Source: Halobacteriovorax sp.
GTDB lineage: Bacteria > Bdellovibrionota > Bacteriovoracia > Bacteriovoracales > Bacteriovoracaceae
Direction: 5' to 3'
DNA length: 64,000 nucleotides
Assembly: GCA_002720865.1 (NCBI GenBank)
Contig: PBIO01000014.1
Location: 929,793 to 993,792, forward strand
In this document: piece by piece, positions 49,940-58,772 of the stretch
Numbering within the stretch: position 1 is the stretch's first letter
Layout of the letters: each line of letters starts with the position of its first letter
Position numbers and translations under genes: made by a program
The notes under the pieces: model-generated
Told to the model about the DNA's origin: nothing
Seen by the model: only the letters and a program-made list of their open reading frames with translations
Database searches by the model: none

Positions 49940-51241
49940 ATGAAAGTTGTACTTTCTCTCAATATATTTGCGCTAATCTTTTATTCGTTCTCAGCCTACT
50001 CTAGTGAACATCGGTTAATTCTTAAAATAGATAAAGATAAAGATAAAGAGTACCGAGGGTGTCAGGTTGGTGAACCAATTTTTGAAGCCCTAAATCTATA
50101 TGACGCTATCTGCACGGATAGTGGCTTTGCACTAGTTAAAAAAAATAGATCAAACAATTACATTCTAAACTCTAAGGTTACCAGCCGAAGTATTCCTAAC
50201 GACCCACGGTTTTCAGAATTATGGAACTTTTTACCAAACGCAAATGGTGCAGATGTTTCTGCTACAAAAGCTTGGAAATTATTTAAAGAAATGAAAGCTA
50301 GTCAAAACGATTTTGTTGTAGCTGTCATCGATGGAGGGGTAGATTATAATCATCCTGACTTAAAAGAAAATATTTGGATTAATAAAAATGAAATTCCCAA
50401 TAACGGAATAGATGATGATGGAAATGGCTATATCGATGATGTTACTGGCTGGAATGCTTACACAGACAGTGGAGAGGTTGATTCTGATTATCATGGAACA
50501 CATGTGGCAGGTATCATTGGAGCTAAAGGAAATAATTCCATCGGCGTGACTGGAATAAACTGGGATGTCAAAATTATGGGGTTGAGTGGCTCGTCGGGCG
50601 ATACCAAAACGGTTCTTAAAGCCTATAACTATATTTTAAAACAAAAAAAGTTATATATCAGTTCTGGCGGAGCGAGGGGGGCTAATATTGTCTCGACGAA
50701 CTCAAGTTTTGGGGTAGATCTGGCTGACTGTAGCTCTAGGGACTTTAGGTTATGGAATGATGTTTATGATGAGCTTGGTAAACTCGGCATTCTTAATGCG
50801 GCGGCAACGATAAATGATGAAGTTAATGTAGATGATGAGGGAGATGTTCCAACGGGGTGTACGAGTGATGCTATTATTTCAGTGACTAATACCAATAGTT
50901 ATAATGCGAAGTACAAGTACTCTGGGTTCGGCGAAGTTAGTATAGATATAGGAGCACCAGGAACTAATATACTTTCTACGGTGCCCGATAGTGGCTATGA
51001 GCTTTTGACGGGCACATCGATGTCTACACCTCACGTTGCCGGAGCAGTTGCTTTTCTACACAATCTTGATAACAAAAAATTCAAAGAGTTCTATATGAAA
51101 AACCCATTTGCTGGAGCTAAAAAAATAAAAAAAATAATTTTAAACTCAGTGGATAAAAATAAAACTCTTCAAGGAAAGACTCTGTCAGGTGGCAAATTAA
51201 ATTTATATAAGAGCGCGAGTGCTTTTTTGAAATTTAGGTGA
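49940..51241 (+). CDS. Subtilisin-like secreted serine protease (S8)
   Basis: 433 residues from ATG 49940 behind AGGAGGATT. The signal peptide ends at SAYSS and a short propeptide-like part follows. The catalytic triad is visible: Asp in VAVIDGGVDYNHPDL (about 130), His in DYHGTHVAGIIG (about 185) and Ser in GTSMSTPHVAGAVA (about 360). No C-terminal extra domain is present. It is probably secreted or periplasmic. Its inclusion in a copper island, with a weak CsoR-type site, is unusual. Confidence 0.88.
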   Translation: MKVVLSLNIFALIFYSFSAYSSEHRLILKIDKDKDKEYRGCQVGEPIFEALNLYDAICTDSGFALVKKNRSNNYILNSKVTSRSIPNDPRFSELWNFLPNANGADVSATKAWKLFKEMKASQNDFVVAVIDGGVDYNHPDLKENIWINKNEIPNNGIDDDGNGYIDDVTGWNAYTDSGEVDSDYHGTHVAGIIGAKGNNSIGVTGINWDVKIMGLSGSSGDTKTVLKAYNYILKQKKLYISSGGARGANIVSTNSSFGVDLADCSSRDFRLWNDVYDELGKLGILNAAATINDEVNVDDEGDVPTGCTSDAIISVTNTNSYNAKYKYSGFGEVSIDIGAPGTNILSTVPDSGYELLTGTSMSTPHVAGAVAFLHNLDNKKFKEFYMKNPFAGAKKIKKIILNSVDKNKTLQGKTLSGGKLNLYKSASAFLKFR

Positions 51242-51386
51242 GTCTTTAAATCGCTCTGGGTATAAGGCTTAAATGGAGGGGCATTGCAGCAATGCTCTTC
51301 TGTTATTTTGAGATCGTAATTTCAATAGCTTGTTATTGAAGTTCTTCAGTTAAAACTTAATTATATGACTTACATCATTGTCTACT

Positions 51387-51403
51387 ATACCTCGGTAGGG
51401 TAT
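51387..51403. promoter_or_regulatory. CsoR-type operator 7
   Basis: ATACCTCGGTAGGGTAT fits the 17-base frame with one change in each inner arm. It lies 38 bases before the lipoprotein-oxidase operon at 51442. Confidence 0.65.
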
Positions 51404-51441
51404 CTTTGCTCGAGTAAAACATAAATCTAAAAGGAGCCCAA

Positions 51442-51783
51442 ATGAAAAGCTTAATAGCAATTACACTTGCAGTACTTATTCTAAATGGTTGTGCGCATAG
51501 TTTTATGCGAGGAACAGTCGCAATGAAGATGGATAAAAAGACGGCACATGTTTGCCTTGGTAATAATGATGTAAAGGTCGGAGATAAAATAGATTTTTTC
51601 CATAACCTTTGTAGCGGCGCTAATGCTGGTGGGAAGGAAGAAGCAGGAGATGTTAGATCTTGTGAAATGAAGATATTAGGAACCGGAACAGTCACTAAGC
51701 TTCTAAATGCTCATTACTCTGAAGTTAAAACAGATAGTAACTTTAAGCTAACCGAAGGGACCATGGTTCAAAAAAGAAGATAG
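51442..51783 (+). CDS. Small lipoprotein of the MRGSVA family (copy 3 of 3)
   Basis: 113 residues (site AAAAGGAG). Lipobox LNGC is followed by FMRGTVAMKMDKKTAHVCLG and NNDVKVGDKI, one Gly-rich loop (SGANAGGKEEAG) and the family ending NAHYSEVKTDSNFKLTEGTMV. Very close to the copy at 45761 in the core, different in the middle loop. It is the first gene of an operon with the Tat-exported multicopper oxidase (4-base gap), under CsoR-type box 7. Confidence 0.78.
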   Translation: MKSLIAITLAVLILNGCAHSFMRGTVAMKMDKKTAHVCLGNNDVKVGDKIDFFHNLCSGANAGGKEEAGDVRSCEMKILGTGTVTKLLNAHYSEVKTDSNFKLTEGTMVQKRR

Positions 51784-51787
51784 GCTT

Positions 51788-53224
51788 ATGATTAATTTTT
51801 CTAGAAGAGATTTTTTACAAAAAGGTGCAATTGGAGCAGGAACTGCCTTTGCTATCTCAAATAGCTGGGCAAGCATTTTTACTTCCTCGGACTTAAAAAA
51901 TAGTGAGGTTGATATCATTATCGAGCTCACTGCTAAATCCCAAAAGAAAACTTCAGGAAATGAGTTTAAAACAGAATATTGGACTTACGAGGGTAAGCTA
52001 GTTAAAGGGACTCGTGAGAATTTAGTTAGTTTACCTAATAGTTACCTCGGTCCTACAATCCAGGTCAATACTGGTGATAAAGTAAGGGTAATTTTTAAAA
52101 ACGAATTAAGTGAAAAATCAATCGTCCATTGGCATGGATTAGATGTTAGCCACGAGAACGATGGCCATCCACATTATGCGATTAAAAATGGTGATTCTTA
52201 TCAATACGATTTCGTTGTTGAAAATAGAGCAGGGATGTACTGGTATCATCCACACCCACATGGAAGGACAGGCTTTCAGGTTTACCAAGGCTTAGCAGGA
52301 CTGTTTATAGTTAGAGACAAGGAAGAGGAGAAACTTCAACTTCCTACTGGTGACCAAGAATTAAATTTTGTAATACAAGATAGAAGTTTCAAAGCCAGTG
52401 GAGAACTCGATTATAGGCCATCTATGATGGGGGCCTTTGGTGACACCTTGATGATTAATGGCATAAAGAAATCAGATCCTATAAAAGTCAAAAAAGGCTT
52501 ATATCGATTACGTTTCTTAAATGGATGTAATGCTAGAATTTTTAATATGTCCTTTACTGGAGGTCAGTTTAGACAGATCGGAAGTGACGGAGGTCTTCTA
52601 CGTACTGCCGTTAGTATCGACCGATTTTATTTTGCTCCGGCTGAAAGATTTGATTGTCTAGTCGACTTCTCGAATTTTGAGATCGGTCAAAAACTTAGTA
52701 TCGATAGTCTTCCTTTAGTAGAAGGGCGGGGTGATAAATATTCTCTATTAGAGTTTGAGATTACTGATGGTAATTCTGTTACTTTTAAGAAACCAGCTTT
52801 GCTATCTAATATGGAACAAATAAAAAAAACCGAAGCACAGAACTTAAACAACCCAAAGAAATTTGAACTTATCCCGAAAAGAGGACTTGGTTGGACCATT
52901 AGTGGTAGGGCCTACGAAGATGATAGTTACGTGGATGATGAGATTGTTAAGTTTGGTAGTACTGAAATCTGGGAATTCTATAATCCTACAGGTATGCCTC
53001 ATCCAATGCATATTCATGGTACACAGTTTCAAATAGTAAAAAGGGAGTCTGGCCAATTAAAGGGTTGCTTAGATCTTGGTTGGAAAGATGTTGTTTTGGT
53101 TATGCCAGGGGACAGGGTTCAAGTCATAAAAAGGTTTAATACCTTTAAGGGAACTTTTATCTATCATTGTCATAACTTAGAGCATGAAGATATGAGTATG
53201 ATGAGAAATTTTAAAATTATCTGA
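51788..53224 (+). CDS. Tat-exported multicopper oxidase (CueO-like, no barrel)
   Basis: 478 residues. The leader MINFSRRDFLQKGAIGAG has the twin-arginine SRRDFL motif, so the enzyme is folded before export. The copper blocks are HWHGLDV (about 117), YWYHPHPHGRTG (about 154-165), HPMHIHGTQF (about 400) and YHCHNLEHEDMSMM (about 459-472). No Met-rich helix as in E. coli CueO is present. It oxidises Cu(I), or another small donor, in the periplasm. The two other oxidases in the window (5975, 25373) are of a different subtype. Confidence 0.9.
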   Translation: MINFSRRDFLQKGAIGAGTAFAISNSWASIFTSSDLKNSEVDIIIELTAKSQKKTSGNEFKTEYWTYEGKLVKGTRENLVSLPNSYLGPTIQVNTGDKVRVIFKNELSEKSIVHWHGLDVSHENDGHPHYAIKNGDSYQYDFVVENRAGMYWYHPHPHGRTGFQVYQGLAGLFIVRDKEEEKLQLPTGDQELNFVIQDRSFKASGELDYRPSMMGAFGDTLMINGIKKSDPIKVKKGLYRLRFLNGCNARIFNMSFTGGQFRQIGSDGGLLRTAVSIDRFYFAPAERFDCLVDFSNFEIGQKLSIDSLPLVEGRGDKYSLLEFEITDGNSVTFKKPALLSNMEQIKKTEAQNLNNPKKFELIPKRGLGWTISGRAYEDDSYVDDEIVKFGSTEIWEFYNPTGMPHPMHIHGTQFQIVKRESGQLKGCLDLGWKDVVLVMPGDRVQVIKRFNTFKGTFIYHCHNLEHEDMSMMRNFKII

Positions 53225-53247
53225 TTACTTGTAAAGATTTGTTGAAA

Positions 53248-53622
53248 ATGAGTATAATTACTCCAATGCACAATGTTCTGAAATTCCTTATATGTCTTAG
53301 TCTTTGTTTGCAAAATGGTATTGAGTTTGAGGGGACGGACAAGCATCTTTTCAGTTACTCAAAATTTAATCAAACAGCACATGACAATATAGATGACACA
53401 GCTGAAGATCATGCTCATAGACATAAGCACTCTGATGATGGAGAAGAGCATGAACATAAACATAGTCATACTGAAATCAACTACTCTCAACTTAAGATGT
53501 TTTTCTCCGAACAAACATTAAACCTTAGTTTCAATATTATTAAAGCGAAACGCCATTTTTCATATAAATCACATCTTTCCTCACCACCAATTTTTGGTAT
53601 CTTTCGACCTCCAATCTCATAA
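53248..53622 (+). CDS. His-rich exported or membrane-anchored peptide
   Basis: 124 residues from ATG 53248 (a TTG at 53239 and ATG 53263 are alternatives, none with a strong site). A hydrophobic N-terminus (VLKFLICLSLCL) is followed by a His/Asp/Glu cluster (DHAHRHKHSDDGEEHEHKH, about 53-71) and a basic, proline-rich end. Such clusters bind Ni, Zn or Cu. It lies between the oxidase and a HupE-like gene, often found with nickel or cobalt transport. No named family. Confidence 0.55.
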   Translation: MSIITPMHNVLKFLICLSLCLQNGIEFEGTDKHLFSYSKFNQTAHDNIDDTAEDHAHRHKHSDDGEEHEHKHSHTEINYSQLKMFFSEQTLNLSFNIIKAKRHFSYKSHLSSPPIFGIFRPPIS

Positions 53623-53671
53623 GCTAACTTAAATAACTTTAAGCTTATTAAATAAATTAATGGAGGTTTTC

Positions 53672-54448
53672 TTGAAAAAATTAATTTTTAGTTTAATTCC
53701 ACTTATGTGGTCTATAAACTCATACGCTCACGGCATAAGTGAAGAAGCCAAAAGAGCAATGATTGAAGGTGGGTATTTAAAGTATATCTGGCTCGGTGCT
53801 GAACACATGGTTACAGGTTATGATCACTTACTATTCTTATTTGGTGTGGTCTTCTTTTTAACGACTTTCAAAGATATTGTGAAGTTCATAAGCATTTTTA
53901 CTATTGGTCATAGTATCACCTTAATTTTTGCAACCTTTTTGGGAATTACTGCAAACTATTGGTTAATAGATGCCGTTATTGCCATCAGTGTTTGTTATAA
54001 AGGATTTGATAATAATGAAGGCTTTCAAAAATACTTTGGAATGAAGAAGGCTCCAAATCTATTAATGATGGTCTTTATCTTCGGACTCATACACGGCTTT
54101 GGACTTTCAACTAGGCTTCAGCAATTGCCATTAGGTGAAAAAGGGACAGGTATGCTTATGCGTATTGTTTCTTTCAATGTAGGTGTTGAGTTAGGTCAAA
54201 TTGCAGCATTAGTGATTATGTTAGCTATCCTTTCTGGAGTAAGGCATACAAATGCTTTTAAAAGATTTTCAAGAGTTGCTAATGATGGTCTGATATTGGC
54301 TGGTTTCATGTTACTTTTAATGCAGCTACATGGATATCTCCATACATCAAGCCCTGATGAATTTGGCTTCAGTGAAGACAACCATCTTCATCATCACATG
54401 AAAATTGAGCAATCTAAGTTACCAACAAATAAACACGACACATTATAA
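53672..54448 (+). CDS. HupE/UreJ-type membrane protein
   Basis: 258 residues starting with TTG 53672, because GGAGG at 53663-53667 directly precedes it; the ATG at 53660 overlaps this site. The signal-like start ends SYAHGIS. Then come six or seven hydrophobic segments with GAEHMVTGYDHLLFLFGVVFF and HGFGLS, the His-rich HupE/UreJ pattern tied to nickel, cobalt or copper entry. A His-rich C-terminus (DNHLHHHMKIE) ends it. Metal not assignable. Confidence 0.82.
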   Translation: MKKLIFSLIPLMWSINSYAHGISEEAKRAMIEGGYLKYIWLGAEHMVTGYDHLLFLFGVVFFLTTFKDIVKFISIFTIGHSITLIFATFLGITANYWLIDAVIAISVCYKGFDNNEGFQKYFGMKKAPNLLMMVFIFGLIHGFGLSTRLQQLPLGEKGTGMLMRIVSFNVGVELGQIAALVIMLAILSGVRHTNAFKRFSRVANDGLILAGFMLLLMQLHGYLHTSSPDEFGFSEDNHLHHHMKIEQSKLPTNKHDTL

Positions 54449-54457
54449 GGAGTAATC

Positions 54458-54811
54458 ATGAAACTATTATTAATATTTATTACATTAGCTTTTTCTGCAT
54501 CTGCATTTTCAGGACCTGGACATGGTCACTCACATGGGCCTGTTGATACTTGTAAAAAGCTTGCTACGAAAGACCTTAAAAAAAGCTCTATTAAAATCGG
54601 GAAGTGTCATATCTTACGCTTTGTAAAGGCTGGGAAAATTGAATCTTCTTGGAGGGCTGCAAAACATCTCCAAAGTGAAATTAAGAAGTTCGGTGGAAAA
54701 GAAGAATGGATTGTAACCTTTCATAATGAAAAAGGTACTAAGGGAAAAAAGCTATTCGTTTTTTTAAATATGAAAGGCGGCTTCATAGCAGCTAACTTTA
54801 CTGGAAAATAG
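54458..54811 (+). CDS. Small secreted protein, possibly DUF6488-type
   Basis: 117 residues with a signal peptide ending SAFSG. The mature N-terminus GPGHGHSHGPVD is His-rich and is followed by a compact alpha/beta domain (KIESSWRAAKHLQS, KEEWIVTFHNEKGTKGKKLFVFLNMKGGF). The HGHSHGPV plus ESSW layout resembles DUF6488 proteins; this is from memory and not certain. It is 9 bases after the HupE-like gene and before a strong terminator. Confidence 0.6.
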   Translation: MKLLLIFITLAFSASAFSGPGHGHSHGPVDTCKKLATKDLKKSSIKIGKCHILRFVKAGKIESSWRAAKHLQSEIKKFGGKEEWIVTFHNEKGTKGKKLFVFLNMKGGFIAANFTGK

Positions 54812-54833
54812 TAATAACCAGAAAACGATGATT

Positions 54834-54869
54834 GATAACGGCAAAAGGGGGTCTCGTTTTGCCGTTATC
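54834..54869 (+). terminator. Strong hairpin terminator
   Basis: GATAACGGCAAAA (54834-54846) and TTTTGCCGTTATC (54857-54869) are a perfect 13-base stem with a 10-base loop. It lies 22 bases after the small secreted protein gene and closes the lipoprotein-oxidase-HupE operon. Confidence 0.82.
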
Positions 54870-54935
54870 CTGCAATACTTCTTTATCTGACCGGAATGAA
54901 TGGTACTATTAATTGATTAAGAGGAGGAGTGTGAA

Positions 54936-55388
54936 ATGAAGCGATTAAAATTGAAGATACCTCCTTTGATTTTGATGATTGTTTTTGGAATCCTCTCATT
55001 TTTTGTTTCAAAGTTTGATCCTTTTATATTTGGAAACTTTAGGCTCCTCCCACTTTTTATGGGTGGGGTTGGTGGAGTAATTTCCTTATGGTCTGTTGTA
55101 ATATTTAAAAATGAGAAGACCACTGTAGACCCAATGAATCCCAATAAAAGTAATAATTTGGTTGTGAATGGAGTCTATAAATATAGCCGAAACCCAATGT
55201 ATTTAAGTTTTTATTTGTGGTTGCTTGCTTGGTCTATTTATCTAAGTAGCCCATTGTCGATATTATTCAGTCTGTTTTTTGTTTTGTATTTAAATATTTT
55301 TCAGATTTTGCCTGAAGAAAAGGTCTTGATAGAGAAATTTGGAAAAAGTTATAAAGACTATATAGAATCTGTTCGCAGGTGGATTTAG
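54936..55388 (+). CDS. ICMT-family membrane methyltransferase-like protein
   Basis: 150 residues with about four hydrophobic segments. VNGVYKYSRNPMYLSFYLWL (about 72-91) and EEKVLIEKFGKSYKDYIESVRRW at the end are the cofactor-binding region of the isoprenylcysteine methyltransferase family. It is shorter than the related protein at 34535. It faces the CDF transporter gene on the other strand. Function unknown. Confidence 0.8.
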   Translation: MKRLKLKIPPLILMIVFGILSFFVSKFDPFIFGNFRLLPLFMGGVGGVISLWSVVIFKNEKTTVDPMNPNKSNNLVVNGVYKYSRNPMYLSFYLWLLAWSIYLSSPLSILFSLFFVLYLNIFQILPEEKVLIEKFGKSYKDYIESVRRWI

Positions 55389-55405
55389 CAATATCTATCC
55401 CAGGT

Positions 55406-56287
55406 CTATGATTTATAGTTGCATCCATCATTGTCGCAGCTTTCGAACTCAATTGTTGAATGTTGAACATTATAATCAAAAAGAATTCCCTTAATGCTTT
55501 GCTTGAGTTGGTCAATATCTTTCAGGATTGTTCCTTCGGGGAGACTTACATGAAAACTTAGGTAGAAATTGTCTTCATCTAAAGACCAGCCTTTTATTGC
55601 ATGGACATCTTTTACTATCGAATGTTCTTTAATCTTTTCTTCAATCTGTGAAATTTTTAAATCGTTTGGAAATTTTTGTAAAAATATCTCACCAACTTTA
55701 ACTACATTTTTATAAACGCCTCTCAAAATAACAATGGAGATTAAAATTGAAAGGATCGAATCTAATATATACCAAGGCTTAAATAGCAAAACGATACTTA
55801 CTATAAATACAGCAACCCAGCCGAGTATATCTTCAAGGAGATGAAGCATAACCATTCTCTGGTTAATACCAGAATCTTTAGAGAGCCTATAAGCAGCTAT
55901 TGAGTTGACTACGATACCGAGTATGGCCAAAGCAAGCATTCCTTCAGGTTTTACGGCCTCAGGAGAGCTGAGTCTGTTGACTGCTTCATAAATAACAAAG
56001 AGACTTCCAGATAATAGTATAATTCCGTTTATAAGAGCCGACAGGACAGAGAACCTTCTATAACCATAAGTAAACTTTGAGTCAGCCTCCTTGTGACTTA
56101 GCTTCTCTGCAAAGTATGAAAATAAGAGGGCAATGCTGTCACCCAGATCATGAAGAGCATCTGAATAAATAGCGACACTATTAGTTAAATAACCACCAAT
56201 AAACTCAATAACAGCAAACGTAGCATTCAAAAAGAATGCTATCAGTATATTCTTGCTTCCTGTTGGATGGCTGTGGTTGTGACCCAA
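55406..56287 (-). CDS. Cation diffusion facilitator (Zn/Co/Cd-type exporter)
   Basis: 293 residues from TTG 56287, which follows AAGAGGTG; the longer open frame to 56377 has no good start and would be unlike the family. The His-rich N-terminus (GHNHSHPTG) is followed by six membrane helices. SDALHDLGD (about 44-52, helix 2) and the matching His/Asp in helix 5 (HLLEDILGW) form the metal site. A cytoplasmic domain follows. CDF proteins export Zn2+, Co2+ or Cd2+ by proton exchange. With the CzcA-type pump at 58769 it forms a divalent-metal group. Confidence 0.85.
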   Translation of the reverse strand: MGHNHSHPTGSKNILIAFFLNATFAVIEFIGGYLTNSVAIYSDALHDLGDSIALLFSYFAEKLSHKEADSKFTYGYRRFSVLSALINGIILLSGSLFVIYEAVNRLSSPEAVKPEGMLALAILGIVVNSIAAYRLSKDSGINQRMVMLHLLEDILGWVAVFIVSIVLLFKPWYILDSILSILISIVILRGVYKNVVKVGEIFLQKFPNDLKISQIEEKIKEHSIVKDVHAIKGWSLDEDNFYLSFHVSLPEGTILKDIDQLKQSIKGILFDYNVQHSTIEFESCDNDGCNYKS

Positions 56288-56460
56288 ATTAAACACCTCT
56301 TGGCTGAGTAGAGTTATAGGGAGTAGTTCTATTCTAGTACAGAGAACAAGGCTTGACGAGACAATAAAATTAGTCACTTATAGGTGTTGAAACTTTATAC
56401 ACCCCTTGTTTTTTTTACTCCTCATCTCTATAGAATCAATAGATTTGCTAGAATTTAAGG

Positions 56461-57972
56461 ATGAAATATTTTTTATTAGTTATTCTGGTTCTTTTAACTC
56501 AGGGCTTCGCTTTAGGTGACGATGTAATCAAGTTACAATCCGAAATAGACAGTGAAATGGGTAAGAAGGTACTTGCTGTAGAAAAGGCTCACGAGTTAAC
56601 TAAAAAATTTCGAGAAGTGGCCAACCCATTTCACGAATCGCTTATTCAAGATTTAAAAGAAGAGAAACCATTAACTGGGGCACAACTGACCTCTATGCAT
56701 GGACTTGTGTCATCATTTATTTCCTTAGCTTACAGAATTGAGCGAGAGTACGAACAAAGAGAAGATGGATTCGTTAAGCTTTTCTATGGTGTAACTCTTT
56801 TGGAGTTAATTAGAAATACATATATAAAAGCTTTCCGTAATAAAAAGCTAAGAGTACTTTTAAACGATAAAGATTCATCTTTTGGAATAGAAAAGAAAGA
56901 ATTGAAAAAATACCTATTAAACGTTTTAAGTAGGAAATTCCTTAGTGAAGTCGAGTCACTTTACATCTCGTATAAGAGTGAGGCGGGAGAGAAGTTAGAA
57001 AAAGCTTGGAATGGTCATTCTAGGGTTATTGAGAAGATTCGCAATAATGAATTTTTGAAATTTAGGAAGTTTATTTTAGATTCGACTGCTTCTGATTGGG
57101 GGAGAGAATTCTCAAAGTTTCTTCTTCACCATGTTAGTGGAGCATTTGGAAATAGTGCAGGATCTATTAAGTGGAGAAGGGGTTACCTTGAAAATAACTT
57201 TAAAGTGATTAGAGATATAAAGCTAAAGATACAACCTCTTGACGTAATTACAGAAAAAGCAGGCTTTGCCTTAACAGACACATTTATTCCAGGTCACTTC
57301 GGTCATAATGCGATTTGGTTGGGATATGAAAGTGAGCTTATTGAGATGGGTATTTGGAACACACTTCCATCTTCAGTACAAAAAGGTATACGACAGGGGA
57401 AAAATATTTTAGAGACGGATAGATCAGGCACACATTTAAAGTCACTGGAAGATTTTATGAATGTCGACGAATTCGCTATACTACGATTCAAAGAAGGAAT
57501 TATTAAAGAAGAACAAATTGAAAAAATCTATAAAGTAGCGGTATCTCAGTTAGGGAAAAAGTACGACTTTAACTTTGATGTCGAAACAACTGATCGATTA
57601 GTTTGCTCTGAGTTGCTATACCAAAGTTTTGGGAAAATAAACTGGCCGACGGAAAAGTATTTAGGAAGAACGACAATTTCACCTGATAATGTTGGATCTC
57701 TAATTCTTTATAATAACTCACCACTAGAGATGATATATTTTGTAGCAGGTTCCGAATCTGGTCTATATGAAAAGGATATTTTTGATTTTGCTAACGATAT
57801 TGGATTTAAAACGACTTCTGAGGGATTCTTAAAACCTAGAAAGGTTTGTACAGTAAGAACAATAAAAAGACCCGGTGGATTCAGGCAGAGAGGCACTTCA
57901 AGAAAAAGAGAAACAATAAATATCAAAGATTGCGAGACAGTATTTGACGAATTGAATTATGAGACTCGCTGA
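56461..57972 (+). CDS. YiiX/NlpC-P60-like secreted enzyme (copy 2)
   Basis: 503 residues, signal peptide ending FALGD. It matches the protein at 48273 along the whole length: helical N-half, AGFALTDTFIPGHFGHNAIWLG, DRSGTHLKSLEDFMNVDEFAILR, RLVCSELLYQSFG, YLGRTTISPDN, and an Arg/Lys-rich C-terminus with KPGGFRQRGTSRKR. The two genes bracket the 49.9-56.3 kb block. The family is papain-like with likely Cys and His active residues; substrate unknown. Confidence 0.75.
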   Translation: MKYFLLVILVLLTQGFALGDDVIKLQSEIDSEMGKKVLAVEKAHELTKKFREVANPFHESLIQDLKEEKPLTGAQLTSMHGLVSSFISLAYRIEREYEQREDGFVKLFYGVTLLELIRNTYIKAFRNKKLRVLLNDKDSSFGIEKKELKKYLLNVLSRKFLSEVESLYISYKSEAGEKLEKAWNGHSRVIEKIRNNEFLKFRKFILDSTASDWGREFSKFLLHHVSGAFGNSAGSIKWRRGYLENNFKVIRDIKLKIQPLDVITEKAGFALTDTFIPGHFGHNAIWLGYESELIEMGIWNTLPSSVQKGIRQGKNILETDRSGTHLKSLEDFMNVDEFAILRFKEGIIKEEQIEKIYKVAVSQLGKKYDFNFDVETTDRLVCSELLYQSFGKINWPTEKYLGRTTISPDNVGSLILYNNSPLEMIYFVAGSESGLYEKDIFDFANDIGFKTTSEGFLKPRKVCTVRTIKRPGGFRQRGTSRKRETINIKDCETVFDELNYETR

Positions 57973-57994
57973 TATCAATAAGTGGGAGATAAAA

Positions 57995-58031
57995 AAGAGA
58001 AGTAATACTTAATCGAAATACCACTTCTCTC
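57995..58031. terminator. Bidirectional terminator
   Basis: AGAGAAGT (57996-58003) and ACTTCTCT (58023-58030) pair around a 19-base loop, with A-rich sequence before and a T-run (58041-58047) after. It lies between the converging YiiX-like gene and the small secreted protein at 58055. Confidence 0.65.
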
Positions 58032-58054
58032 TTATGCTACTTTTTTTAATCGAA

Positions 58055-58483
58055 CTATTCGCTAACTACAAATTGAGTCGTTGTATAGCCAGAGTTTTTT
58101 AGGTTTTCCAGTTTACAACTTTTACTCATCTTTATTTTCTGACCAAGCCAAGTATCTTTGACGTAACCACAATTTACGGTCATCGCACCATTATCATAAA
58201 CGATATCACTACCTTCTAATGAAAGGTTGGGTATAGTAACTCTTGTTGTGGATACTCTACACTTTCTAGTTGAAATAGTCCCTCGGTGCATTCTACACCC
58301 GTTTAGACCTCTTCTTTCAGTTTTCTTTGCGATTAACACATAAAGATTGTCATTTTTGTTGATTCTGACAAATGAATCGACATGCGAACGAAAACTCGTT
58401 TTTGTGTTTGCAATAAACTCAGTAGAGCTATTTGCGAATGCCCCGAATGATATAGTCATTAAAGCAATTAAAGTTATTTTCAT
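58055..58483 (-). CDS. Small secreted protein, Cys-containing, unknown
   Basis: 142 residues with a signal peptide ending AFANSS. The mature part has four cysteines (GCRMHRG, KCRVST, VNCGYV, SKSCKL) spaced for two disulfides and a beta-rich look. No family is recognised. It is 16 bases after the stop of the YHS lipoprotein gene and may belong to the same transcript as the divalent-metal pump. Confidence 0.6.
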   Translation of the reverse strand: MKITLIALMTISFGAFANSSTEFIANTKTSFRSHVDSFVRINKNDNLYVLIAKKTERRGLNGCRMHRGTISTRKCRVSTTRVTIPNLSLEGSDIVYDNGAMTVNCGYVKDTWLGQKIKMSKSCKLENLKNSGYTTTQFVVSE

Positions 58484-58499
58484 TTAATCCCCCCTTGTT

Positions 58500-58772
58500 T
58501 TAACGTCTACGAGACCAATATTTATTAGCCTTCGTTATATTTTTAGCAATATCGGTATCAAACTTCTTTTTCTTTTCTTTGCTTGAAAAGAAATAGGTTT
58601 TTCCATCATGTTCAGTTTTATATTCTTCTTTTCCTTCAACGTTCATCTTCCCGTGTGAAACGCTGTAGGCACATTGTTTCATGTACTGATGGTGGTGATG
58701 TTCTGGTTCTTTGTGATGATGAGCACAAGAAACAATGAATAACGAAAGTATTGTTAGTAATACTAATTTCAT
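58500..58772 (-). CDS. YHS-domain lipoprotein
   Basis: 90 residues. Lipobox IVSC is followed by a His cluster (AHHHKEPEHHHHQY) and a YHS-type domain (CAYSVSHGKMNVEGKEEYKTE, TYFFSSKEKKKKFDTD), where Cys and the YFFSS strand mark the family. YHS domains bind transition metals. Its start overlaps the stop of the RND pump gene (ATGA), so it is a coupled accessory of that pump. Confidence 0.78.
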   Translation of the reverse strand: MKLVLLTILSLFIVSCAHHHKEPEHHHHQYMKQCAYSVSHGKMNVEGKEEYKTEHDGKTYFFSSKEKKKKFDTDIAKNITKANKYWSRRR

